From Avena insularis (Eukaryota; Streptophyta; Magnoliopsida; Poales; Poaceae), in NCBI GenBank assembly GCA_023614405.1, contig CM042685.1, positions 231,425,661-231,489,660 of the forward strand: a DNA stretch of 64,000 bases. Reading direction: 5' to 3'. Shown here in pieces: positions 45,228-56,529 of this stretch. The notes below the pieces were generated by a model. That model searched no databases. It saw only the letters and a program-made list of their open reading frames with translations, and was not told the origin of the DNA. Made by a program: the position numbers and the translations under genes. Positions within the stretch are counted from its first letter, which is position 1; each line of letters opens with the position of its first letter.

Positions 45228-46348
45228 TGTTATAATTGCGACAAGTAAATAATGAAGATTGGAAATCAAAACACAACAAAAGGAACACAGATTTAACGTG
45301 GAAAAACCTATCCAACAAAGAGAGGAAAAACCACGGGCGCCAGCCAGCGAAACTTTATTATATCGGGGAGTATTTACACAACGCCGGGGATTTTGACAGA
45401 TGCAACTTCCAACAATCATCGATAACGTGATTAGATTTCTTACAATACCTATAGAATTTATCCTTTCCCTTGGACTTTGAACGACCTCTGCCGTTCTTGC
45501 TCTTATCTGTGTTGCCATAGTTGTTGTTCCTCTGCTCGGTCCTGCCACAAACCTATAGAGCCTCAACCTTGGATGACGTCTCATCTGCACCTACCATAGT
45601 TTTCATCTTTTTCCTTTGTTTGAGGGCATCATGTACTTTGGCAAGGGTTAGTTTATCATGGCTCAACAATATTGTATCACGAAAATTTGTATAAGAACTA
45701 GGCAACGAGCATAAGAGTAGAAGAGCTAAATCCTCATCATCATATTTTACCTCCATAGACTACAAGTCTAAAACAATCTCTTTAAAAACAGATGTGTGAT
45801 TCATTACCGATCCACCTTCTTGCAGACTATGCGAGAACAATTTCATCTTCACGTACATCTTACTGGTATCCTTTGACACACAGATCGTTTCCAGTTTTTC
45901 CCACATGGCAGCAGCAGATTTCACCTCCAGTACTTCCTGCAAAATATTATTGGACATATGAAGTTGAATCAAAGACAAAGCCTTATGGTCCTTCCGCTTC
46001 TCTTGGTTGGACCAGATCTTAGCATCTTTTCCGCCAAATACATCCAGCGCTTCATCAAAATCAGAAGTTTGGGCGAGAATCTTGTGGTGTAGTCCAGCTA
46101 CGGTAGATCGAACTTCAATGACGATATGTCACAAACCCTAGATAAGAACATGGGTCTCTTATACCACTTGTTATAATTGCGACAAGTAAATAACGAAGAT
46201 CGAAATCAAAACACAGCAAAGAGCACACATATTTAACGTGGAAAAATCTCTCCAACAAAGAGAGGATAAAACCACGGGCGCCAGCCAGCGAAACTTCACT
46301 ATATCTGAGAGTGTTTACTCAACGCGGGAATTTTCACAGATGCAACTT
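45228..46348 (-). mobile_element. Internally deleted Copia element
   Basis: Two direct repeats, 45228-45408 and 46169-46348, start tgttataattgcgacaag and are LTR parts. On the minus strand the right copy ends at ...ttataaca and is followed by agTGGTATAAGAGacc, close to the initiator-Met primer site TGGTATCAGAGC. The interior (45409-46168) holds only gag. The right LTR may extend to about 46518; the left copy stops where the interior begins, so protease to RNase H and part of the left LTR were lost by deletion. Confidence 0.7.
45430..46110 (-). pseudogene. Copia-type Gag (UBN2-like) fragment
   Basis: Minus-strand pieces in order: KIWSNQEKRKDHKALSLIQL, a SAAAMWEKLETICVSKD segment (about 45890-45935), YVKMKLFSHSLQEGGSV, then after a stop near 45757 VKYDDEDLALLLLCSLPSSY and LTLAKVHDALKQR, and finally a lysine-rich tail with a damaged zinc knuckle (YCKKSNHVIDDC, first Cys lost). 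This is the standard gag of plant Copia elements. Stops near 45757 and 45552 break it; it would have formed the particle. No pol follows. Confidence 0.8.
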
Positions 46349-46526
46349 ATTCCAGGCGACGACTTACAAGAGGTTTATATAATGATGGTGGAAACCTAGG
46401 TCTTCGAGATCCATATAGAATGGTGGGCACAGATAATCCAAGAGTGCAACCTCGTGCACGTACGCACTTATGCATGCATGTAGGTCCACCTATGTGTACA
46501 TACCCCGTCTCTAGATCAATTAGTTA

Positions 46527-47028
46527 GGCTGGTCATATTGGGATAACTTCACTAGTAACTAAGAGTTCAACTCAGCACTTTTGCTTATATGGCAATGAGT
46601 TAATGAGGAAAGAGATAGATCGAGTAACTAGCTACTACATATGTTTGGGATTATTAGTCCTAAGGGCCAAGTTGCTAGGACCAAGACACTCTATAACTCT
46701 CTTCATTAATCTATGCATGCACCAATAATTTTACATGCACGAGACAAGTGAGAGGAAAAGAAGAACATGCATTGGAGGAGAGGGACTAGTGAATGAGATA
46801 GTCCTTATAATCTTCAACAAAATAAAAAAGATCTTAGCCCTTATAATCCTAAAGAGAGGTAGTATGTTACTGTAATATCACACATATCAAGGCAAAGTAA
46901 GTCTACAACCTAATTAATGTGGCATTGCATGTTACTACACTTAAGTTATTTTCCACTATGAAGGTAGTAACTTAGATGAGTAACATATACATGTTATTAG
47001 TCTAAGTTACTATGCACTATGACTAGCC
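46527..47028. mobile_element. Harbinger/Tourist-like MITE
   Basis: Ends GGCTGGTCATATTGGGATAA and, read inwards from 47028, GGCTAGTCATAGTGC. A perfect TTA duplication flanks it (46524-46526 and 47029-47031). The interior has the usual taacatcacacat-type segment of this common grass MITE. At 502 bp it is roughly twice the usual size; a ~230 bp middle part (about 46640-46865) with weak inverted ends may be a further insertion. Confidence 0.8.
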
Positions 47029-47080
47029 TTAGCTATCTGTACAGGTTTGGAGTAGCCCGCCAACTCGATGGTTAAATATT

Positions 47081-47763
47081 GAGTTAAATACAACAACAAT
47101 GCATGTACTTGTCCGCGTGGTTTGATTTAGTTCTAGTACTCAAAATTTGCATAATTTAAACCATATACTTGTCAATTGCACTTGATTATCAAAAGCATTT
47201 TTGCCGTCCAATTTGAGCTGACACATACAACACGTGGACACAGGTCCCACTTGCAGAAGAGTAGCTAACTTGAAAAATTGCATGAAACCCCTCCCACATC
47301 TAGAACATACATTTTAGCTTCTAGTTATTTTCACGTACCCCCTCCCCATCTAATGCATAAGCCAGCGCCCCACTCCGTTATAGTGCCCTTCAGTTTGAGA
47401 ATGTTCTGTTCAAGAGGATAGGAAAATGGAGAGATTCAACGGAGAGGGAGGCGACGGTTACGGTGATCAATGGACCACAACGTGTAATGGATGTTCATGG
47501 AGAGGAGACAATGTCGAGGTGACATTGGCGCTCGCGGGAATGTACGTTCTAGATGCGGTAGGAGGTTCCTGCAAGTTTCCAAGCTAGCTACTCTCCTACA
47601 AGTGGGACCCGCGTCGTTTGTATCAGCTCAAATTCACAAATTCGAGGACAAACATGCTTTTCGATGAAATCGTGTCTAATTGACAAGTATACAAGTTAAA
47701 TTGTGCAAATTTCAAGTATAAGGATTAAATCGAGCCACCCGAACAAGTATATGAACAACTCTC
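47081..47763. mobile_element. Mutator-like MITE with long inverted repeats
   Basis: A perfect 9 bp duplication TTAAATATT flanks it (47072-47080 and 47764-47772), the size typical of Mutator elements. The arms (about 47081-47310 and 47540-47763) are inverted repeats of over 200 bp, with matching blocks such as tacttgtc, aaatttgc, acttgtcaatt, aagcattttt and gggtcccact types. Starts with G and ends with C. No coding sequence. Confidence 0.85.
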
Positions 47764-47772
47764 TTAAATATT

Positions 47773-48176
47773 TTTGGGGCCAAATTTTGACATGTGTCGA
47801 CCGGGAGAATTTCCGTCCAAACGCCTCCAGACGAAACAACCCTAACCATCTCGTGTACTCTCCCTCGAGCCCCTATCTGTCGTGAGCTCTCTCTCTCACG
47901 CACACTCACATGGGTATGACTTATCGGGTTCCCGTGATTGGTATACCTGGTACTTACCTAAGCTAAGGCCCACATGAAATTGAGAGTTCTAGAAGCATAC
48001 GAAGCCCACGAACAAGACGTGGTGATCAAGGGAGAAGCCCAAACCGACATAGTCATTGTATTTTCAACTTGTAACCGATCCGTACTTAACTCTGAGACCC
48101 AACCCCTCATGTAAAGGCTGGGAGGAGCCGACAGAGAGAGCATCGTAGTTTTCAACTCACCACAACCCATTGTAAG
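47773..48176 (+). other. Probable truncated Gypsy LTR fragment
   Basis: The segment around 47940-48170 has the style of the Tat-type LTR (cctggtac, aggcccacatg, gtaaaggctgggaggagcc, a short leader with ccattgtaa) but is cut at 48177 by the next LTR. The first ~160 bases are unassigned. Confidence 0.35.
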
Positions 48177-49121
48177 TGATACGTCATAAACGTATATATA
48201 ATTTTTGATACTCCATGCTTGTTTTGTACCAACTTTATTATGTTTGGTCTACACCTTGAGGTATTTTTATACATTTTCTGGAACTAATCTATTAACAAGA
48301 TGCCGTAGTGCCAGTTTCCTATTTTCTGCTGTTTTTTGTTTTAGAAAATCTAGTAAAAGAATATTCTCGGAATTGGACGGAACAAAAGCCAAAGTTCCTA
48401 TTTTGCCCGATACGACACGGAGCCCGAAAGAGAGACGGAGGAAGGCAACGAGGTGGCCACACCATACGGTGGAGCGGCCCCCTGGCCGCGCCACCAGGTA
48501 GTGTGGCCCCCTCGAGGCTCCACTGACCTTGCCCTTTCGCCTACTTGTACGTCTCCTCGGGACGTAAACCCTACACGGATCAGATCTCCACAAAAAGTTC
48601 CGCAGTGCCGCCACCACTGAAGAGGAGATTCGGGGGACATAAATCTTTGTTCGGGCACCCTGCCGGGACGAGGAATTTCCACCAAAGCCATATCCATCGA
48701 ATCCACCGCCATCTCCATCATCGTTGCTGACTCCCATGATGAGGAGGGAGTAGTTCTCCCTCGAGGCTAAGGGCTCTACCAGTAGCTATGTGTTTATCTC
48801 TCTCTATGCGTGATCTTATTGTGGTCATGAGCTTTGTAATCAAGTAGATCTACTCTGCTACTCAAGTTCTTAAATTTTAATCTCCGGTTATCCCCACGTG
48901 TGTCAAGTTGACAATGTACACACCGTGTGGCACTTAGGCTAAAGATTATAGAAATACTTATCATGAGTTATATTTTGAGTTGGATGTCTCTGTGAAATTG
49001 TGGTGTTTGTTGGAACCATCTAGCTCTCAAAGTGACAGGGTTGGGGTTACCTAAATGGGGAATGCAAACTTTAAGGAGAGCTTGTAGCCCTACCATGGAT
49101 TGGAGTTGTCCAACTGGAGAG
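48177..49121 (+). mobile_element. Element J: truncated Gypsy LTR
   Basis: Starts TGATACGTCATAAACG at 48177. Its first ~230 bases are close to those of the LTR of element L (53919), with tttttgat-ctccatgcttg, tattaacaag and attctcggaattggac in order. After a GC-rich block it runs to 49121, where the LTR of element K begins. No primer-binding site or LTR end is present, so only the 5' part remains. Confidence 0.65.
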
Positions 49122-50513
49122 TGATATGTCCAAAACGTATCTACTTTCTCGAACACTTTGCTATTCTTTCTTCTCTAAACTTGTGCGATTTGGATACAAC
49201 TAACATGGACTGACGCTGTTTTTAGCAGAATTACCTTGGTGTCTTGTTTTTGTGCAGAAAATGAACTATCAGGAAAAATCCCAGAGAATATGCCTAAAAT
49301 TATATTTTACCAGAAGATCCACGGAGCCAGAAGGAGAGACAGAGAGGAGGCCTGGGGGGCCCACACCCACCCCAGGCACGGGCCCACCACTGGCGGCGCC
49401 TGGAGGGGGTGCAGCCACCCCAGGCACCCCCTCGGCCTCCCTCCGCGCCTATAAGTTGCCTTTCGACCTAAAAACCGAGGAGGGTTCGATAGTTTTCTAG
49501 AAAGAGTTCCGCTCTGCCGCCACCACCAGAAACCAAGATTCGGATCCAGAAACTCCGTTCTGGCACCCTACCGGGACGGGGAATTTGGAGAGGATCATTG
49601 CCATCGTCATCACCAACGCATCTCCATCAACCACAGATGTTTCCCTCATCCATGAGTGAGTAATCCCCCGCTGTAGGCTTGGGGATGGTAGGGATTGGAT
49701 GAGTTCTATCATGTAATCGAATAAGATTGTTAGGGCATAATGCCTAGTATCTCTATTAGTGCTATTTGACTTTGTTGCAACTTGTTGTGCTTAATGCTTG
49801 TCACTAGGGCCCAAGAGCCATGATCTTAGATCTAAACTTATTATTGAATCATTATGATAGTATTGTTTATGATTTTATCTGCAAGTTGTGTACACATATC
49901 ATTGTCCGGATCCAAAGGCCCCAAAGTGACAATAATTGGGACAACCGGAGGGGATGGCTGTGGTGTGAGGATCACATGTGTTCACGGAGTGTTAATGCTT
50001 TGCTCTGGTGCTCTATTAAAAGGAGCACCTTAATTGCCAGTAGTTCCCTAGAGGCCCCGCTGCCATGGGCTGGCTGGACAGAAGATGTTGTGCAAGTTCT
50101 CATTGCGAGCACGTATGACTATATTTGGAGCACATGCCTAGGATTGTTTAGTACTTGGATGCTTGTTATTATTTATCTGCAATGCCCTATATCTTGAAGT
50201 TACATGCTTAGACTCGTCCATGCAACGCCCGTCCATCCATCCCTATGCCTACCGCACTCGAATCCTACTATTACCGTTACTGTTACTATTACTGATATTT
50301 CACTGTTGCTGTTGTTGTTGTTGTTGTTGTTCTACTACAAACTGTTGCTACTGATAAACTTCCGTGAGCAAGAACTATTTCCAGGTGCAGCTGAACTGAC
50401 AACTCAGTTGTTAAGGATTGCAAGTATTCTTTGGCTCCCCTTGTGTCGAATCAATAAATTGGGTAATACTACCCGCGAAGACAGTTGCGATCCCCTATAC
50501 TTGTGGGTCATCA
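49122..50513 (+). repeat. Element K 5' LTR
   Basis: A TATA-like cgcctataagttg lies near 49446-49458. A (GTT)n run of eight units is at 50307-50331. The end, acttgtgggtcatca, matches the LTR end of element I. Confidence 0.75.
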
Positions 50514-50524
50514 AGACTATTTTC

Positions 50525-50542
50525 TGACGCTGTTGCCGGGGA
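50525..50542 (+). promoter_or_regulatory. Primer-binding site, tRNA-Asp type (element K)
   Basis: TGACGCTGTTGCCGGGGA, 16 of 18 identical to the expected tRNA-Asp complement. It starts 11 bases after the LTR end, the same spacing as in element I. Confidence 0.75.
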
Positions 50543-50603
50543 GCATAGCTTTATTTGTAAGTTCACTTGGATCTATTATTGTTCACTGCTACTCCTTTCA
50601 TCA

Positions 50604-52298
50604 TGGGAAGTCTCATGATGGAAAGTTCCCTATTTTACCATCCACTACAAGAAGAGGTACAGTCCTAAACATCTCTGCCGCTCTTGATTCACCGTCTGTT
50701 ATAAATAAGCTTGTCACACCACCACCACATACACATGCTACACACACTGCTACTACTGTTGAGTCTGAAACTGCTTTTGATGCTCATGATGTTACTTCTA
50801 CTGTGCTTGATGCGAGTGGTTCATTAGGTCCTTTTATAGATGCTACTATGGCTAGTCTAGGAAATACCGAAACTCCTAGTGAATACACTGTTACACCTGT
50901 TAGCTCACCTGAGTCTAGTGAGAGTTATGATATTAATGATGGTTACATTGATCTTACTGATGATTTTGTTGAAGGGTGCCAAAACACACATGGTACTAGT
51001 GCTATGAAGAGTCTCCTTGCTAGACGTACTATTATGCCTAAGATGTCCTCTGATCCTAAGTTTGCCACCTCTCCCATAGATATTAAAGATGAAGATTATG
51101 ATTTCTCTCTTGATTTATATTATTTAGATATTATTGAGAAAGAACCTTTTTGTGGTACTGAAAATGAGAGTGCTGTGGCTCATATGAATGAGCTTTCTAC
51201 TATGAGTGCTTTATTCTCTGATGATTTTAAGATGCGCAAGTACTTTGTTGCTAAGATCTTCCCTTTTTCACTAAAAGGAGAAGCTAGGGCTTGGTTTAAT
51301 ATATTACCTCTTGGTTCCATTGATAGCCCTGATTTCTTGATTGCTTCTTTCTTCCATAAATATTTTCCTCCCAGTGCTAGACATGCTGCTTTGCAGAGAC
51401 TTTTTGATTTTAAACATGGAGAAGAAGAGAAATTGTCTGAGTCATGAAAAAGATTCCGTGCCTTGATTCATGCACATCCTGGATGTCCATTACCTAAAAA
51501 TGAATTATCCATGAGTTGAAAGATATTGTGGAAAGAACTTCTAATGATATTAAAATTCTTTGTAAACACTTTCAAATGGTTCAAACCCAACTTGATCAAC
51601 TTGCTAAGATACAAAAGGATATGCTAGTTAATGCCTCAGGAAATAAACATGCTTATGGGATTAGAACTAGGAGTGGTGCAGCTACCCAAGATCCCTTATA
51701 TCCTGAAGGACACCCTAAAAGAATAGAGCAGTATTCTCAACAAGGAGAAGATAGTGGTAGTCCTCGTAAGAGGAAGAAAAAGAAACATAAGAGAGTTGAG
51801 GAAACACTTGAACCTGCTGTAGATCCTAATAGTATATCTGTCTCTGATGCTGAAACTGAGAGTGGTAATGATAAAATTGAGTCTCCTGATAAGGAGGAAG
51901 GTGAGGAAGAACCTGAGAAGCACACTAAGAACACTAGGTACACTAAGGAAGATTTTATTGCTAATAAGCATGGTACAGAGATAGAACCTTGGGTGCAGAA
52001 ACCTATGCCTTTTCAAGGTAAGAAACACAAGTCAAAGGAGGAAGAACACTACAAAAAGTTTTGTGAGTGGATGAAGACTTTATTCTTGCAAATTCCTTTG
52101 ACTAATGCTATTAAATTGCCTCCTTATTCAAAGTATATGAAGGATATTGTCTCTAATAAAAGGAAGATTCCTAATGAGGAGATTTCTACTCTACTTGCTA
52201 ATTATTCCTTCAATGATAAGGTTCCAAAGAAACTTGGTGATCTGGGTATACCAACTATTCTTCCTCTATTAAGAATAATTATGTTAGAACTGCTTTAG
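50604..52298 (+). pseudogene. Gag of element K, broken
   Basis: Two frames. The first, ending at a TGA at 51445-51447, has a Thr/Ser-rich acidic N-terminus, then FSLKGEARAWFNILP (conserved gag helix, near 51270) and FFHKYFPPSARH. The TGA replaces what is usually a Trp (SES before KRFRALIHAHPG). A shift near 51500 leads to the second frame (51516-52298): a LCKHFQMVQTQLDQLAKIQKD segment, a GIRTRSG segment, a long lysine/glutamate-rich linker and a LPPYSKYMKDIVSNKRK segment that usually precedes the protease. It would form the particle, but two breaks prevent a full product. No convincing start codon survives after the primer-binding site. Confidence 0.75.
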
Positions 52299-52756
52299 GT
52301 GATTTGGGAGCTAGAGTTAGTGTTATGCCTTTTCCTCTCTATAAGAGACTCCAGCTAGAAAAGTTGATACCAACTGATATATCTTTGCAAATGGTTGATA
52401 AGTCAACTACTATTCCTGTTGGTATATGTGAGGATGTTCCTGTTCAAGTTGCTCATAATTGCATGGTTTTAACTGATTTTGGTGCGCTTGAAATGTCTAA
52501 AGATGATAATATGTCTATTATTCTTGGGAGACCTTTTCTTAATACTGCAGGTGCTGTCATCAATTGTAATCAAGGGAAAGTAACATTTAATATTAATGAC
52601 AAAGAGCATGCTGTCTATTTCCCCAAGAAGGTTGCTAAGAGCTATTGCCTGAATTCCATTGAACATATTGAGAGCATCAAGGTTGGAGAAATATATTGTC
52701 TCATTCCACAAGAAAATTTTGAAACTATTATGATTGGGACCATTTCTATCAAGTAG
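52299..52756 (+). pseudogene. Retropepsin-like protease of element K
   Basis: An open frame to a TAG at 52754-52756. It begins GDLGARVSVMPFPLYKRL (aspartic site DLGA, where families usually have DLGAS), continues with PVGICEDVPVQV and ends with the IILGRPFLNTAGAVI block. This is the usual plant Gypsy retropepsin. It would cleave gag. The frame stops straight after the domain, so no pol follows in this element. One base phase separates it from the gag frame just upstream. Confidence 0.8.
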
Positions 52757-53634
52757 GAGGTAACATAATCACCTTGTGGAATGCAAAGTTTTGTTTTATG
52801 TAAGATTGTTTTAGTAAAAAGACTTGATCAACCTTGTTAACAAAAGGATTTTAATGAACAAAATAATACTTTCACTCTGGTTATACTTGCTCACTTTTAT
52901 TTTTCTTCTTTCCAATCTTTGCTCTTCGTCGTGCCTAACTTAAAGGCGTTAAAGAAAAGTACTTGTTGGGAGATAACCCAAGAGTTTCCTTGAGTCTTGG
53001 AAGTTATTACTTCAGTAATGACCTCTCCTTATCCTTTTTGTTTGTTTTTTGTGCCAAGAATGACCTCTAATGAGAGGGAAGTAAGATTTGGGGAGTTGCT
53101 GTCCTGAAACAGATTTCTGTCATCCACCATAAAAATTCGTGAGGAGTCTCTGTAACTCGGATTGAGCTCAAAATTTACGAATGCATCCCCCATTATGTTA
53201 GTTAACTTTCATTAATTCAACACTTTTCTATTTGAGCAACAGAAGATGTTCGAAAAAATCGTTTTCTACCTGCTGGTCTGTTTTGACAGATTTCTGCTAT
53301 TATTTGCATTTGCTTCTTATTGATTCCTTTTTGAGTTCTCTTTTGGGGAATTGAGCTTTTTGAAGGAGTTGCTACAGTAGATTGCGTTTTTAGTGAAAAG
53401 TTTTGCTGTTCCAAAGCTAAACCCGAAGGTCTATTATCTTTTGAATACACTAATGTTGCTAATGAAGATTGTGTGAAGTTTTGTATGAAGGAAAAAAATT
53501 AGGTGTACAGAGAGAATGATGTAATGAGATAAAGAATGGACAAAATCTCAAGATTGGGGGCGGGGGCACCCCATGACACCCCAAGAAATATTTAAGAGGT
53601 ACAAGCATCAAAGCTTGGGGGTGCCTAAGGCATC
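52757..53634 (+). other. Non-coding 3' region of element K
   Basis: No coding signal. It contains cttaaaggcgttaaagaa and gggagataacccaagag (about 52940-52985) and aagcttgggggtgcctaagg (about 53611-53630). Element L repeats the whole region in the same order (56535-57230), and element I has parts of it. Confidence 0.7.
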
Positions 53635-53913
53635 CCCTTCTTCATCAATAAAAATCTCAGGTCTTTCTAGACACTTCGTTTTTATTGTCTCATGCACAGT
53701 TGTGTTGTTCTTGGAGCGTCTTAGTTTTTGTTTTTGGTTTTCTTGTTTTTTAGCTTTGTTTGCTTTCTTTAAAAAAATGAAACCAAAAACAAAGCCAAAA
53801 ACAAGCAAAACAAAAAACAAAAACTAAGACGCTCCAAGAACAACACAACTGTGCATGAAACAATAAAAACAAAGTGTCTAGAAAGACCTGAGATTTTTAT
53901 TGATGAACAAGGG
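53635..53913. repeat. Near-perfect palindrome, ~135 bp arms
   Basis: 53635-53770 is repeated in inverted orientation at 53778-53913; centre about 53774, with a few mismatches and 1-2 base indels. Landmarks pair in order: catcaataaaaatctcagg with its complement at about 53888-53906, gtctttctagacactt, catgcacagttgtgttg, cttggagcgtcttag. Element L has the left arm only (from about 57228) and no palindrome. Confidence 0.9.
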
Positions 53914-53918
53914 AATAT

Positions 53919-55463
53919 TGATACGTCGGAAACATATCTATAATTTTTGATGTTCCATGCTTGTTTAGTATCTACTTTGCTTTACTTGTCTACACTTTGA
54001 AGTGATTTTTACATGTTTTCTGGTACTAACCTATTAACAAGTTGCAACAGTGCCAGATGCCTGTTTTCTGCTGTTTTTGGTTTCAGAAAAGTTAGTAAAG
54101 AAATATTCTCGGAATTGGACGGGACAAACGTCAAAGTCAATTACTTTTCGTGGGGAACAAGAAGTCCAAAGGGGAGCCAGAGAGGCAAGCTAGGGTGGCC
54201 AGACCCACCCTAGGCACGGGTGGGCCCTGCCCCGCGCCTGGGAGGGGTGTGGGGTCCCTGGTCGCCTCCTCGGCCTCCCCCTTCGCCTATAAGAAGCCTC
54301 TGATGCAGAAACCCTAAGCACCCGATCAAATATCGACGAAACCATCTATAGCCGCCGCCATCGTCGCCCTAGATCAGGGGATCTAAAGTTCTTCCCGGCA
54401 CCCTGCCGAAGGGGAGATAATCCCGGAGGCCTTCTCTCCGGTATGATGCGTGAGTAGTTCCACCTTAGACTATGGGTCCATGTAGTAGCTAGATGGTTGT
54501 ATCTCCTCCTTTGTGCTTTCATGTATAGATCTTGTGAGCTCCGTTCATGATCAAGATCTAATCTATTTGTAATCATGCATGTTGTGTTTGCGGGGATCCG
54601 ATGGATATTGAGATTATTATGTTGGTTTGTTTAATGGTTTTGTCTTTATGATTCTATCATGTCTGTGTTGTTTGTGATCTTGCATGCTCTCCGTTGTTAG
54701 TAGCTATCTTGGCCAAGTAGTTGCTAGTGACTCCAAGAGGGGGTATTTATGCTCGATAGTGGGTTCATGCCTCTAGTTTCCAAGGGAAGTGACAATAATC
54801 TCTTCGGTTGTAGATGTGATGTTGCTACTAGGGAGAAAACAATGGTCTCTTATTCATGGAACATGTGGACTATTTACCTTACACACTTTGCTTATAGCAG
54901 TTGTCTGTTGCTTGCAACTTAATACTGGAGGGGGTTCGGATGATAACCTGAAGGTGGACTTGTAGTCATAGATGCAGTTGGATGGCGGTATATGTATCTT
55001 GTTGTATTGCCCAATCGAATCTCATAGGATCTTTTTGTGTGGTATTGCATTGTTATGCCTTGCTCAGTTCCTGTCAATTGCCCTGTTGTAATTTTTTTAC
55101 CCTGCATGCCATGTTGTTTATCTAAGGAGAGCACCTCTAGTGAAGTATGGACCCCGGTCCAATCTTTACCATTGATACATCTTCCACTGTTCATTGTTTA
55201 CTTGCTGCAAACCATTACGTTCTACACCATACGTTTAATTCTTTGTTACAGCAAACCGGTGAGCTTGACAACCTCGCTGATTCGTTGGGGCAAAGTCTTG
55301 AGTTTGTGTTGTGCAGGTCTCCGCGTTGCTTGCAACATCTGTGTGACATTTCCTTCCTCCTTCTGGTTCGATAACCTCGGTCTCAACTGAGGGAAAACTT
55401 GTTGCTTGCTCTTTGCACCCTGCGCTTGGGGTTACCAATGAAGTGCCACGACGAGCATCATCA
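53919..55463 (+). repeat. Element L 5' LTR
   Basis: A TATA-like cgcctataagaag lies near 54284-54296. The first ~230 bases resemble element J; the rest does not. Confidence 0.75.
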
Positions 55464-55471
55464 AGACTTTC

Positions 55472-55489
55472 TAGCACCGTTGCCGAGGA
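55472..55489 (+). promoter_or_regulatory. Primer-binding site, tRNA-Asp type (element L)
   Basis: TAGCACCGTTGCCGAGGA, 15 of 18 identical to the expected tRNA-Asp complement; all three mismatches are G to A. Confidence 0.65.
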
Positions 55490-55732
55490 GGCTAAGGACG
55501 TCTTCACAAGGGGAGTCCTTCACTTCCTTTCTCTTTACTTTGTTTTTAGTTTGCTCTGTTTATTTTGTTTGGTTTTGTTTGCCTCTTTTCAAAAAACCCA
55601 AAAATATTAGTTTAGTTTGGTTTGCTTTCTTTACTCAAAAACCCAAAAAAAATAGTTCCTACTCTAGTTGCTACCATGTATGGTTTTGGATCAACCTCTA
55701 TTTCCCCTATGGTAGAAATCTCCACTTTTAAA

Positions 55733-56285
55733 CAAAAAAAGTGAAGAAAGTTTTAAGGAAGCTTGGTCTAGAATCTCTGCTTTCCAGAGGGAAACTGAGC
55801 CTAAGGTAAGCCTTAGCTTGGTTATTGATAGTTTCTACCGCGGTATTGCTCTTCGTTATAGATATGCTTTGTATGTTGTGGCTAAGAAAGATTTTTTGCT
55901 ATGTACTAAAGATGAAGCTTTTGATGCCATGAGGAAATTAATCATGATTTATGGTACACCTGGCAAGACTGATTCTGCTTTCATAAATATTTTTGCTAGG
56001 TTGAACACTCTTGAGACCGGTATTGCTGCTATGAATAGTTGCTATCACACGCTTAGGTCCTACCATGATTATGTTGCCATAAATTCTGAGCCTTCAAAGT
56101 GGTTTCCCACAATCAAAGTCTCAATAAACACTACTCTTTTTGATGCTCGCTGTGATATCATATCTGAATTTTGTCTCATGCCTAAAGATATTTATGATTC
56201 CTTGAGTCTTTGGGGGCTTATTGAAGGAGGAGAGGAAATATCTCTTACCAACAATGCACACTATATCACCCATTGGAATAGCTGA
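55733..56285 (+). pseudogene. Gag-like ORF of element L
   Basis: An open frame to a stop at 56283-56285. It reads FKEAWSRISAFQRETEPKVS, then LRYRYALYVVAKKDFLLC, then a DEAFDAMRKLI helix and a segment with TDSAFINIFARLNTLE. I recognise this as an internal ORF of non-autonomous grass Gypsy elements but cannot place each part in a standard gag fold. The C-terminal part (DARCDIISEFCLMPKDIYDS) already enters the protease-like region. A frameshift near 56260 separates it from the following frame. Product and role are uncertain; probably structural, as for gag. Confidence 0.5.
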
Positions 56286-56529
56286 AGGTGTGTTTACAAA
56301 AATCTCAGGGAAAATGGTGACTACTGATTATCTTGTTATTGAATGTGTAGGCAAGGGACAGATCACACTTGGAAGATCTCTACAGAAACACCTTGGGGCA
56401 GTGATAGATGTGGGAAAAGGCATAATGCATTTTGCTCCTCTGGTAAGAAAGCATATCTTCCCTAAGGAAAAGAAGAAAGGTAAGAAAGGAAAGAACAAGA
56501 AGGTTGCTTCTTCATTTGAAAATACTTGA
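56221..56529 (+). pseudogene. Degenerate retropepsin-like C-terminal part (element L)
   Basis: A frame in another phase. It reads SPIGIAEGVFTKISGKMVTT, then TDYLVIECVGKG, then ITLGRSLQKHLGAVIDVGKG, which corresponds to the LGRPFLNTAGAVI block of Gypsy proteases. It ends in a lysine-rich tail (KEKKKGKKGKNKK) and a TGA at 56527. The catalytic Asp-Thr/Ser-Gly is not intact in this copy (DARC in the previous frame). Inactive. Confidence 0.5.

Larger units (their letters stand above)
49122..53918 (+). mobile_element. Element K: Athila-like Gypsy, 5' LTR plus gag-protease, no 3' LTR
   Basis: The 5' LTR is 49122-50513 (1392 bp, TGATATGTCC...GGGTCATCA) and is the same general type as element I LTRs. 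A primer-binding site follows, then gag and protease, then a non-coding 3' region (52757-53634) shared with elements I and L. No reverse transcriptase, RNase H or integrase is present. At 53635 a large palindrome starts and at 53919 the LTR of a different element begins, so the right end is missing. Confidence 0.75.

Noticed and set aside
46640..46865. A second MITE nested in the Harbinger MITE
   Set aside because: The inverted ends (gggattattagtcc against aggattataaggg) are weak and no target duplication is clear.
48172..48176. gtaag before element J, the same pentamer as the duplication beside element I
   Set aside because: No matching copy at a right end of J; one pentamer match is expected by chance.
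49117..49121. gagag as target duplication of element K
   Set aside because: K has no right end to compare with, so it cannot be tested.
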